A DNA stretch of 64,000 bases from an uncultured Bartonella sp. (lineage in GTDB: Bacteria; Pseudomonadota; Alphaproteobacteria; Rhizobiales; Rhizobiaceae): the NCBI GenBank assembly GCA_946478235.1, contig CAMLBF010000002.1:1-64000 (forward strand), written 5' to 3'. The position numbers and the translations under genes are program-made. A model generated the notes under the pieces. The model searched no databases, had not been told where the DNA came from, and saw only the letters and a list, made by a program, of their open reading frames with translations. This document shows, one piece after another, positions 16,950 to 25,199 of the stretch (position 1 is the stretch's first letter; every line of letters begins with the position of its first letter).

Positions 16950-19900
16950 TTATTGGATGCGACCGCTCGCATGGGCAAGCATTGTATATACTTTACCTGT
17001 ATCTGATGTCAGGTAATTGCGAATGGCGATCTTGTCATTCGTTTCGCGAGATACGTCGCGCAACAATTTTTCAAAATCAGCTATGTATTGATTGACTGAG
17101 CGGCGGAATTCTCCATCAATTGCATATTTTTGTCTGATTTTTTCAAAGGTTTTTTGCCCGTTCAAAGTATACAGACGCTGGGTATAAATATTACGTTGAC
17201 CACGACGATAATGATCCCAAAGCTCTACGGCGGCGTTATGATCAATTGCACGAACAATATCAACAGCAAGTGAATTCAGTGACTCTACAACGTGATTTGC
17301 CGTACGTGGTTGTTCCACTTTTGTTAGTGTTGCAACATCAGCTTCATCACCTTGCGATGCTCTAGCAAGCAAATTGGATACCCAACCTTCACGTGAAGAA
17401 GACCGATTTGCCTGTGGTGAAGGAGCAGACTTCACGTCAAATGTCGATTTTAAAGGTGACACAGGACGCACGCGTTCTTCAGAATAACTTGGTGCTGACT
17501 TCTCTGCTTTGCCTGTCGGGCGCGATACATTCGCGTTGTAAGCATTGCGTTGCATAGCGTTTGACAATTCCTGCAACACCTTAATTTGATCGGATACCGC
17601 CAAGCGCATCGCTTCAGCGGACTCTTTCGTTTGGTTCGGTAACATACGCATCGTTGTATTAATGTCGGTGTTAGCCTTCGCCAATTCATCTTTCACTGAA
17701 TTCGCTGTGCGTTTGATCTCATTTGTTGCACCAGCAAATTTTTCAGCGGCAGTTGAAACCATGTTATCAAGCCCTTGCTGCAATTGTGCAGCAGTTTCAC
17801 GAGCGCCTTTATCTGCACGCTGTAATGCTGAGCCGATAATCACCTCATAATGAGAGATAACCCGATTGATCTCTTCTGATTTTTCTACCAAAGCATTACC
17901 GAGCTTAGCTAAGGCATTTTGCTTTTCCTCAATAGTCATATTCAATGAGTTCTGTGACTTATCAAGCAATTTAATAGCCTGATTGAGGATATTGGTATGC
18001 TGATCAAGATTTCTTGTCAGCTGGCCAATTTGTTCAGCTGATTGCTGCGATAATCCTTGTAATGTCTCCACATTACTATTCAACATTTGTCCTGTATTGG
18101 ACAGATGCTCTGCAATTTGAGCCGTATTCTGATAGAAAACATTGGCCGTCTCATTGAATTGGCCATCAATATTCTTGATCGATGAAATCATTGCATCGGT
18201 ATTTGATGCTAGATTTTCAACAGATTGATCCATTTGCGTGAGAAGACCAGATACATTTCCTACGAGATCTTCTTTTACCGCCGATACTGCCTTGATGGTT
18301 TCTGCACTACGTTGCGAGAAGGCCGTCATTAGAGCTTCATTTTGAACCTGAATACGATATCCTGCATCTTGTGCAATGGCATTTAACTGCTCGCCAAAAT
18401 GCGTCGTCAAAGTGCCAAGCGAATTACTTGTCTGTTGTGCAGCTTGACCAAGATTGGTTGCCACATTTGTTAATTTTTCAACATTATCAGCAATTTGTGA
18501 AGACGTTCCAGTAACTACCGTCGTTAAATTTTCGCCTACAGTATCAAGCCGCGCACCTAAATCGTTCTGCAATTGCAATACGGTTTCATTGAGGAAGCTT
18601 GAGCGATCAACAAGAGATTGCTCAATCGTTGTTGCCGAAGCTTCAATAGCGCTGGTTAATTTCTGTGCCTGATCATGGATAATCGTCTCTGCACGAGATA
18701 CACCGTCGTTTAACGAAGCTGTTAAAATTTGTCCTGCGTAGTTAAATCTAACGGTTGCATCATTAATTTTATCATTTAACGAGGCAACCAAATGATCGCC
18801 CGCTGAATTTAACGTGCTTGTAGCAGTTTGCGCACCTTCAGCAAAGTTATTTACAACCCGCTTACCAGTTGATGAAAGAACACTTTCCGCTTTCACTGCA
18901 ACGTCAGCCAAAGAAGAAACAAGATCTTTTCCAGCATGAGAAATAGCGGCTTGAACCTTAGTCGCTTCGTCATTGATTGAAGATTTGATGCCATCACCGA
19001 CGCTCGACAATGAGCTGCGTAATTTATCTGATTCCTCACTAATTGAGTTCAAGACCTGCCCACCAGACTGGGAAATAACATTTGCTGCATTGTTTACTGC
19101 AAGATCAACAGAAGCCACTAAAGCTTCATGTGAACCGGAAATAACTGTATTTGCCTTAGTGATTTGTTCCGCCAATGAAGACGTTAGACCATTTCCAGCG
19201 GCGGCAATCATAGATGATGCCTTTTCGCTGGCTTCAGAGATATTATTTACCAAAGCATTATTGGTGTTATTCAATAGGGTAGAGGCCTTATCTGTCTCAC
19301 TCGTCAATGAGGTAACAAACTTCTCTCCAGTTGCACTTAAAATTTCGGCAGCTTTTTGGCTTTCATCAGTGAGAATACCAGATACCATCGTAACATTTTC
19401 ACGCAAGCTACCTGCTAGTGAAACAGCTGAACTTTCAATGGCACTCTTTACATTGTGTACGCCAATATCCAATGCTTTTTGCATGGTTTGTGTGCGTTCT
19501 TCAAGAATCGCTGTTTGCTGTGAGAACGAACGATTTATCTGTTCATTATTCTCTGTAATGACATGTTTCAATTCATTGGAACGTTCACCAAAGATATTTG
19601 TCTGGTTCTCAATAGATTGTGAAACATCGGTTAGAGTCGTCGTCAAATTTTGCTCGAGCTCTGTTGCACGTGCTGCAATTTGCTTACTCTGGTTTGATAG
19701 ATTCTCATTGAACGAATCAATGCGCGTGTCTATCGACACCATTAACGATTCGTTTGAATTGTTCAGAGCCTTTTTGAGTAGGTCAGTATGGCTCTCAAGC
19801 GTCTGCAAGTGTGTCTCAAATGTTGAAGCTAATAACTTATTATTGCTTTCTACTGCGTCCTTTACAGAGAGAACCTGTTTATCAACTGCTTGTCCGAAGT

Positions 19901-21980
19901 CCGCATCGCCCTTCAGGATAATCTCACGAATATGATCAATCCGTTCTTCCAAAACGCGTGCTTGATCAACGAGAACTTCATTGAGAGCAGAGCTATTTAC
20001 AGTTAAAGAGTCACGCAAAGCGTCGGCACGCGTGTTAAGGTTTTGCGTTTGGATGTCCAATAGCTCGTTGGCTGTTTCAAAACTCTTTTCCATCGATTGC
20101 TGGAAAGTAACAGAATGTTTTTCAATCTTTTCAACATGTTCTTGGGCATGTTTGTCGAACGTGCTAACATTTTTTATAAGAACATCTTCAATGCCTGCAA
20201 CGTGGCTTGATAAGGCGTCAATCTGACCTTTTACCGCTTGGACAAGGTTTTCTGTTTCTCCACCAAGCATCTCATTGATAATATCACGCCCTTCAGCAAG
20301 CTGATTTTTGAAATCTTCAGCGCGATTTTTAATAACGTCTGTGAGTGAAACATTCAAACTAGCAATTTCGTCAGCCAATAGCTGTTTGCCGTCATTGATT
20401 GTTGTTAGAAACTCATTTTTTCCACTGGAAAACGTATTGGCGATATCAACTGTACGCGCTTTCAATGTTTCATTGATTTGAGCCGCACGTTCTTCCAAAA
20501 TATTTCCGAGTTTTTCGGTATTTTCTTCTAAAGTTTGCGCACGATCAATGAATGATTGTATAATTGAAGTGCTGCGATCTCCAAGAGAACTATCAACCTC
20601 GGCCAAGCGTTTTTCAAATGCTTCAATTGCTGTGGTCGAAACATTGTCAAAACGTGAAGATAATTGATCTGCGCGGTCATTCAAGCCAGAAATTTTATCA
20701 TCAAACTCGCTGAAGACACGTTCAGCAGCGGCCTGCATACGTCCACTAATTTCTCTGGCGTGATGCTCAGCCTCGGCTACACCATCATTAAATGTATCGG
20801 CAAGTCGCCGTCCGTTTTCATCAAAACGATCGGCAGCAACATTCAACCTATCTTCAATACTATCGAACAGTTGGGAATTATGTCTCTGAATTTCATCAGC
20901 CGTCTGACGGAACTTTGCAGCTAGATCATCGCTAACATTTTGACCTGCTTCAGACAATTTTGCGATCAGATCATCACCTTGGCGCTGCAATGTCTCTGAT
21001 AGCGTTTTTGCTACAGTGCCAACATTTGTAGAGATTGTCGATGTTATAGCGCCAAATTCACTACTTAACTGTTGTTGTGTACCACGTATTGTATTTTGAA
21101 CGCGATCAGCGTGACCAAGTATTGCTTCACGCTCATTACTGAGTTCACCAATCAAATTGTGGATACGTACCTCATTATCGGTATAGGCACGTTCAAGATT
21201 TTGTACTTCGCCTTGGATAAGCGCTTCAAGTTCAACAGCACGTGCCAGTGTACGTTCGATACCGTCACTCATGGCAGCGACTTCTTCTTGAACAGTCTTT
21301 CCAAGTGCAAGAGCCTGATTTTCCACTGGCTTATCTGCATGTCCCAAGCGGGCAGCGGCATCGCGCATTGCAGCGGCCACATCTTGCAATTCATTAGAGC
21401 GTTTTGCTAATTGGGCAAAACCCCAGAACATTAATATTGGCACAGCTGTACCAGCTGCAACAGCAATACCAACTGGACTTGCCATAAGTGCGCCTATACC
21501 AGCAGGCGCTAAATTGTTGGCAACAACAGCACCACCAGCAGCCCACAATGCACTAAGAGCGGTTGTGCTCCAGTAAATGCGAGAGGAGGGCTTGCGAGAA
21601 ATTGGCGTACGAGCAATAGGGGCTAAGGCTTTCGTTAGGTCGTCATTGGCTGGACGAGGTTGTTGAGGCACCAGAGTTTCATGCACGGTACCGCCGGACG
21701 ATTCACGTTCTGGTTTTTTACCAAAGAGTTGCTCAGCAACAGATTCGTCAACTGCCGGACCTGTTTGAGCCTTTTCTTTTGGCGCAGATGCGGTTTCGGC
21801 GGCAATCTCTTCTGTCGCCTGTGCAATTTGCTCTGCCAAATCTTCAAGGTCAATGAGACTGTCTTTTGACTCTGCGGATATATCTTTCACCGCAGCGGCG
21901 TCGAAATTAAAGTCAAGTGCTTGTTCAAGCGCTTCTTCGACTTCTACGTCAATCTTCTGTACCTTGGTTCTGCGTGCCAT
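16950..21980 (-). CDS. gpr: Giant coiled-coil polar growth protein (GPR/RgsE-like)
   Basis: A 1676-aa protein with the architecture of Growth Pole Ring protein of Agrobacterium (RgsE in Sinorhizobium), which organises unipolar growth in Rhizobiales. The order is: acidic cytoplasmic N-terminus (1-130); two hydrophobic segments (about 135-157 and 163-190); then about 1300 residues of Ala/Ser/Asn/Glu-rich helix resembling apolipoprotein A1/A4/E; and a conserved globular C-terminus (about 1545-1676, ending TMLAHASGRIQ). Ten perfect-register 22-residue repeats occupy residues 883-1102. It is shorter than the Agrobacterium protein, which is about 2,100 aa. The start has a GAGGCG ribosome site. It is transcribed alone and ends at a strong terminator. 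The family name is my recognition from architecture. Confidence 0.8.
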   Translation of the reverse strand: MARRTKVQKIDVEVEEALEQALDFNFDAAAVKDISAESKDSLIDLEDLAEQIAQATEEIAAETASAPKEKAQTGPAVDESVAEQLFGKKPERESSGGTVHETLVPQQPRPANDDLTKALAPIARTPISRKPSSRIYWSTTALSALWAAGGAVVANNLAPAGIGALMASPVGIAVAAGTAVPILMFWGFAQLAKRSNELQDVAAAMRDAAARLGHADKPVENQALALGKTVQEEVAAMSDGIERTLARAVELEALIQGEVQNLERAYTDNEVRIHNLIGELSNEREAILGHADRVQNTIRGTQQQLSSEFGAITSTISTNVGTVAKTLSETLQRQGDDLIAKLSEAGQNVSDDLAAKFRQTADEIQRHNSQLFDSIEDRLNVAADRFDENGRRLADTFNDGVAEAEHHAREISGRMQAAAERVFSEFDDKISGLNDRADQLSSRFDNVSTTAIEAFEKRLAEVDSSLGDRSTSIIQSFIDRAQTLEENTEKLGNILEERAAQINETLKARTVDIANTFSSGKNEFLTTINDGKQLLADEIASLNVSLTDVIKNRAEDFKNQLAEGRDIINEMLGGETENLVQAVKGQIDALSSHVAGIEDVLIKNVSTFDKHAQEHVEKIEKHSVTFQQSMEKSFETANELLDIQTQNLNTRADALRDSLTVNSSALNEVLVDQARVLEERIDHIREIILKGDADFGQAVDKQVLSVKDAVESNNKLLASTFETHLQTLESHTDLLKKALNNSNESLMVSIDTRIDSFNENLSNQSKQIAARATELEQNLTTTLTDVSQSIENQTNIFGERSNELKHVITENNEQINRSFSQQTAILEERTQTMQKALDIGVHNVKSAIESSAVSLAGSLRENVTMVSGILTDESQKAAEILSATGEKFVTSLTSETDKASTLLNNTNNALVNNISEASEKASSMIAAAGNGLTSSLAEQITKANTVISGSHEALVASVDLAVNNAANVISQSGGQVLNSISEESDKLRSSLSSVGDGIKSSINDEATKVQAAISHAGKDLVSSLADVAVKAESVLSSTGKRVVNNFAEGAQTATSTLNSAGDHLVASLNDKINDATVRFNYAGQILTASLNDGVSRAETIIHDQAQKLTSAIEASATTIEQSLVDRSSFLNETVLQLQNDLGARLDTVGENLTTVVTGTSSQIADNVEKLTNVATNLGQAAQQTSNSLGTLTTHFGEQLNAIAQDAGYRIQVQNEALMTAFSQRSAETIKAVSAVKEDLVGNVSGLLTQMDQSVENLASNTDAMISSIKNIDGQFNETANVFYQNTAQIAEHLSNTGQMLNSNVETLQGLSQQSAEQIGQLTRNLDQHTNILNQAIKLLDKSQNSLNMTIEEKQNALAKLGNALVEKSEEINRVISHYEVIIGSALQRADKGARETAAQLQQGLDNMVSTAAEKFAGATNEIKRTANSVKDELAKANTDINTTMRMLPNQTKESAEAMRLAVSDQIKVLQELSNAMQRNAYNANVSRPTGKAEKSAPSYSEERVRPVSPLKSTFDVKSAPSPQANRSSSREGWVSNLLARASQGDEADVATLTKVEQPRTANHVVESLNSLAVDIVRAIDHNAAVELWDHYRRGQRNIYTQRLYTLNGQKTFEKIRQKYAIDGEFRRSVNQYIADFEKLLRDVSRETNDKIAIRNYLTSDTGKVYTMLAHASGRIQ
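18675..19334 (-). repeat. Ten tandem 66-bp units encoding 22-residue repeats in gpr
   Basis: Residues 883-1102 divide without gaps into ten 22-residue units, for example SAGDHLVASLNDKINDATV and HAGKDLVSSLADVAVKAES (each unit shown in part). The pattern is small-x-G-x-x-Leu/Val-Val-x-Ser-Leu, then an acidic and a Lys/Ala-containing half. A 22-residue period is the hallmark of apolipoprotein amphipathic helices. The DNA copies have diverged, so this is an old protein repeat, not a recent expansion. Confidence 0.85.
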
Positions 21981-22183
21981 GTTCGCCTCGTTACTCTATA
22001 CACATTGAAAAAGCACATGCCTTTCCAATAAAGGGTTCCCTATCCTAACCTTTAAGGATTTAGAAAGAAATATGTTCTTGGCTAAAGTGTGAAAAGTTTT
22101 ATGATAAAGTTAACGCGGCAGTGGAAACATCAAGTAAAGCGCTATATAAACCAATAATTACAATTAGTTAGGAGAATATATCC

Positions 22184-22507
22184 GTGACAAGGATCTTGTT
22201 TATAACTCAGCGTGATGGAAAACAATTTTCCGTTAACGAGGTTCCTGGCATCACAATTATGGAAGCTGCGTTAAAAAATGACATACCAGGTATTCTTGGT
22301 GAGTGTGGTGGAGCATGTTCTTGCGCAACATGCCATGTTTACATTGACGATGATTGGCTTGATAGGGTAGGTGAGCCTAACATTATGGAAGAAGACATGC
22401 TGGATTTCGCATTTGAGCGTACAGAAAACTCCAGACTTTCCTGTCAAATCACCTTGGACGAAAGTCTGGATGGTATTGTCGTTCACATTCCAAAAAGACA
22501 AGCGTAA
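22184..22507 (+). CDS. Adrenodoxin-type [2Fe-2S] ferredoxin
   Basis: A small electron carrier of the plant/vertebrate adrenodoxin class (107 aa). The cluster ligands fit C-x5-C-x2-C...C: C41, C47, C50 and C87. The typical DMLDFA and RLSCQI segments are present. In alphaproteobacteria such ferredoxins serve Fe-S assembly or cytochrome P450 and haem-A-type monooxygenases; the partner is not evident here. It starts with GTG at 22184, supported by a TAGGAGA ribosome site. Divergent from gpr and convergent with the DUF922 gene. Confidence 0.94.
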   Translation: MTRILFITQRDGKQFSVNEVPGITIMEAALKNDIPGILGECGGACSCATCHVYIDDDWLDRVGEPNIMEEDMLDFAFERTENSRLSCQITLDESLDGIVVHIPKRQA

Positions 22508-22510
22508 TCG

Positions 22511-23137
22511 CTATTTTATTTGTTCTTTCAATTGCTTGATGCGAGTTTTTAATAAATTAGTAAAACGTTGCTCAAAATTGATTGCTTCGACTTTGTCAAA
22601 ATGTCTTTGTGCATCTTCATGGCTTTGTAGAATTTCTGCACTTGTTTGTTCAATATTTTTGCGCAGGGTGTCGCAATCTCTTTGCGCAGGCAACTGTCGT
22701 ACTGCTTGCTCAATTTTTGAAGCGTGTGCACGCGCTATAACAATATGACTTTCTTCATGCCGTTTTATATCGCGCGATAATGTATCCCAGATCAATGCCA
22801 TTTCAATGGATTTGGTTGTCGCGCGTTGTTTCCATCTTGGTAAAGACATTTTTGCGTAAACATCAACCTGAACGGTGGCAACTTTGCAATAATCACCTTG
22901 TTTTATGAGTTTAAGCTGTGGCTTAAATGATATTGTCGTTGCACCGGGATGATGCATACCAGTATTTTTAACATAAGGCCCTTTGTGGGTTAATGCCTTG
23001 TCGAGCTGAGTGGGAGTAGTTCCGGAGATTGTATAATAATTAATATTCTTGTAGATCGTTGATGCTTCTGCATTTGAAGAAAATGCAAGCATCGCGAAAC
23101 AACTTGCTGCTATACTGCCAAGAATTTTCGTAGACAT
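22511..23137 (-). CDS. Secreted DUF922 protein with HExxH motif
   Basis: A predicted exported protein of 208 aa. Residues 1-25 form a Sec signal peptide ending SNAEAS. The body matches the DUF922 family, described as putative secreted Zn-dependent proteases: the motif HEESH at residues 127-131 fits HExxH and is followed by a helix with a second His (ARAHASKIE). A C-terminal basic helical tail follows. Proteolysis is predicted from the motif only. The gene is convergent with the ferredoxin gene and divergent from folP. Confidence 0.82.
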   Translation of the reverse strand: MSTKILGSIAASCFAMLAFSSNAEASTIYKNINYYTISGTTPTQLDKALTHKGPYVKNTGMHHPGATTISFKPQLKLIKQGDYCKVATVQVDVYAKMSLPRWKQRATTKSIEMALIWDTLSRDIKRHEESHIVIARAHASKIEQAVRQLPAQRDCDTLRKNIEQTSAEILQSHEDAQRHFDKVEAINFEQRFTNLLKTRIKQLKEQIK

Positions 23138-23242
23138 TTAGACCCCCATTATTGGGCAACACAAATTATTTCAAACATTTACATAAATGTGCTAAAAAAG
23201 TATCTACAAAACTCGTGTAATTTAAAGAATGTAAACTTCAAT

Positions 23243-24073
23243 ATGAATAATTATTGGCACATTGGTAGACACCAGAGAATCCCTCTACAAGACAAAGCTT
23301 TAATTATGGGAATTCTCAATGTTACACCCGATTCTTTTTCAGATGGTGGTTCCTATACATCGCTACATAAAGCTGTCGAACACTCGCTTCAAATGGTTGA
23401 AGAGGGAGCAAGCATTATCGATATTGGTGGTGAATCAACACGACCGGGATTTGAACCTTTGACATCCGAGGAAGAGCGGGTAAGGGTTTTACCGGTCATT
23501 GAGGCTCTTCATAATCGAACAACTGCCTATTTATCAATTGACACCTATCATAGTGAAACTGCGCATCATGCAATTGATGCTGGGGTTGATATTGTTAATG
23601 ATATTTGGGGTTTGCAACGCGAATCCGAAATGGCTGAAATAGTTGCAGATAAAGGGGCAGGAATTATTATTATGCATAATTCTCGCGATAGAGAAGTTCT
23701 GCCTGACCTAATAGAAGATCAAAAATTTTTCTTTGAAAAATCACTGACAATTGCAACAAAAGCTGGCATAGATGAGGCATCTATTATGCTTGATCCAGGT
23801 ATTGGTTTTGGAAAAAGCCTTCATGATAATTTGATCCTGATACGCCGTGCAAAAGAACTAACCTCATTGGGATTTCCGCTTTTGGCTGCCACTTCAAGAA
23901 AGCGTTTTTTAGGAACAATTTCGGGGCATGAAGAACCAAAGGGCAGGGACGTCGCCACGGCAGCAACTTCAATTCTATTAAGACAAGCCGGTTTTTCGGT
24001 TTTTCGCGTACATGACATCACAATTAATAAAGATGCTTTGGCAATTGTTGATGCGATCAATGGGCTGGATTAA
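23243..24073 (+). CDS. folP: Dihydropteroate synthase FolP
   Basis: Joins 6-hydroxymethyl-dihydropterin pyrophosphate and p-aminobenzoate to make dihydropteroate, the sulfonamide target. Motifs in order: MGILNVTPDSFSDGG, GGESTRPG, NDIWGL, DPGIGFGKS and TSRKRFLG. I chose the ATG at 23243 (276 aa) because it places the TIM barrel at the usual distance from the N-terminus; a GTG at 23189 would add 18 unconserved residues. folK follows after five bases. The folB gene that normally sits between them in related genomes is absent here. Confidence 0.95.
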   Translation: MNNYWHIGRHQRIPLQDKALIMGILNVTPDSFSDGGSYTSLHKAVEHSLQMVEEGASIIDIGGESTRPGFEPLTSEEERVRVLPVIEALHNRTTAYLSIDTYHSETAHHAIDAGVDIVNDIWGLQRESEMAEIVADKGAGIIIMHNSRDREVLPDLIEDQKFFFEKSLTIATKAGIDEASIMLDPGIGFGKSLHDNLILIRRAKELTSLGFPLLAATSRKRFLGTISGHEEPKGRDVATAATSILLRQAGFSVFRVHDITINKDALAIVDAINGLD

Positions 24074-24078
24074 GAACG

Positions 24079-24579
24079 TTGAAAAAAGCGTGGCTTGGCT
24101 TTGGTGGAAATGTTGGGGATGTTGTATTGACCCTACAACAAGCTCTCAATAGTCTCTCGCAAATTGATACTATAAAACTGATAAAAGTTTCATCATTTTA
24201 TAAAACACCCCCATGGGGAAAGACAGATCAAGCGTATTTTGTCAACTTATGTTGTGCAATTGAAACAGATTTAACGCCTGAAGCCCTTTTGCAAACCTGT
24301 CTAAAGCTAGAAGAGAAATTCGGGCGTGTCCGCCATGAAAAATGGGGGCCACGTACAATCGATATTGATTTGTTAGCATATGAATCCATTGACCATTATT
24401 TGTCCAAATCCCTCACGCTTCCACATCCATTCTTAACGGAAAGGTCATTCGTTCTCCGACCTCTTTGCGAAATTGCGCCAGAACTGATGATAAAAGGTCT
24501 AGCTGTGAAAGAATGGAACCGAAGAGTGCAAGACAGCGATATTGTGGTACTTCCGACACAGTACCAACAGGAGATTTAG
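24079..24579 (+). CDS. folK: 2-amino-4-hydroxy-6-hydroxymethyldihydropteridine pyrophosphokinase FolK
   Basis: Transfers pyrophosphate from ATP to 6-hydroxymethyl-dihydropterin, the step before FolP. The HPPK signature is clear: GFGGNVGD near the start, KEEKFGRVR-like central region and WGPRTIDIDLL (residues about 91-101), then HPFLTERSFVLRPL. 166 aa. The start codon is TTG at 24079, directly before KKAWLGFGGN. It is translationally linked to folP by a five-base gap. Confidence 0.95.
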   Translation: MKKAWLGFGGNVGDVVLTLQQALNSLSQIDTIKLIKVSSFYKTPPWGKTDQAYFVNLCCAIETDLTPEALLQTCLKLEEKFGRVRHEKWGPRTIDIDLLAYESIDHYLSKSLTLPHPFLTERSFVLRPLCEIAPELMIKGLAVKEWNRRVQDSDIVVLPTQYQQEI

Positions 24580-24683
24580 TGTATTATAAACATTAGTAGT
24601 GACGAATAGAGAAAAAGTTATTAAATGGCATGTTTGATTTTATAGCATATTTACGTGTTTGATGAGTTTTATTGAGGTGTCAC

Positions 24684-25187
24684 ATGCCAAGCATAATTTC
24701 TAAATCTTCCTTGTTGGTGGCTGGTGTCGTATTGGCCATTTCTGGCTGTACAACAACAAAAACAACCACATCAACGGACCAAACAACCACGTCAACCAAT
24801 CCAATTGCCAAATTGGCTTCCCTCGCACCGTCTCGCAGTGTTGATCCAGAATTGGCAAAAGCGTGCGCAAACAGTGCTGCCAATAAATACTTTTTGCCAA
24901 CCCGTGTGATTAGTGCCGTTGATTCGCGCAAAGCTGCCGATGGTTCAACTCAAGTTATTTTGAAGGTTGATCTACGTGATGCCGTATGTACCGTTAGCCC
25001 ATCAGGCGTTGTAAAATCTGTTGTCGACACATCACCAAAGAGTGCAGATCAGATTGCAGCAGAAGCACAAGCTGCAAAAGATGCCGCGGCAAAATCGACC
25101 GCGCAATCCTCAACAAAAAAAGCAACACAATCTAAAAAAGCATCAAAATCTGCAAATTCTGATGATGCTACAACAGCAAACCAATAA
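24684..25187 (+). CDS. Small secreted lipoprotein of unknown function
   Basis: 167 aa from the ATG at 24684, which has GAGGTG eight bases upstream. The signal peptide ends in a lipobox, AISGC, with the lipidated Cys at residue 22. A Thr-rich linker follows. The central part has two further cysteines (ELAKACANSA and DAVCTVSPS) that could form a disulfide. The last 50 residues are low-complexity Ala/Lys/Ser/Thr. I recognise no domain. It is convergent with cobJ. Confidence 0.75.
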   Translation: MPSIISKSSLLVAGVVLAISGCTTTKTTTSTDQTTTSTNPIAKLASLAPSRSVDPELAKACANSAANKYFLPTRVISAVDSRKAADGSTQVILKVDLRDAVCTVSPSGVVKSVVDTSPKSADQIAAEAQAAKDAAAKSTAQSSTKKATQSKKASKSANSDDATTANQ

Positions 25188-25199
25188 TTAGAATAAAAT

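Noticed and set aside
18973-19935. 320-codon plus-strand frame inside gpr
   Set aside because: It is antisense to the conserved repeat-bearing GPR protein, a by-product of its Ser/Ala/Glu codon bias, and has no recognisable domain.
23189-23242. Extended N-terminus of FolP from a GTG
   Set aside because: The added 18 residues are not FolP-like and neither start has a strong ribosome site; the ATG at 23243 fits family length.
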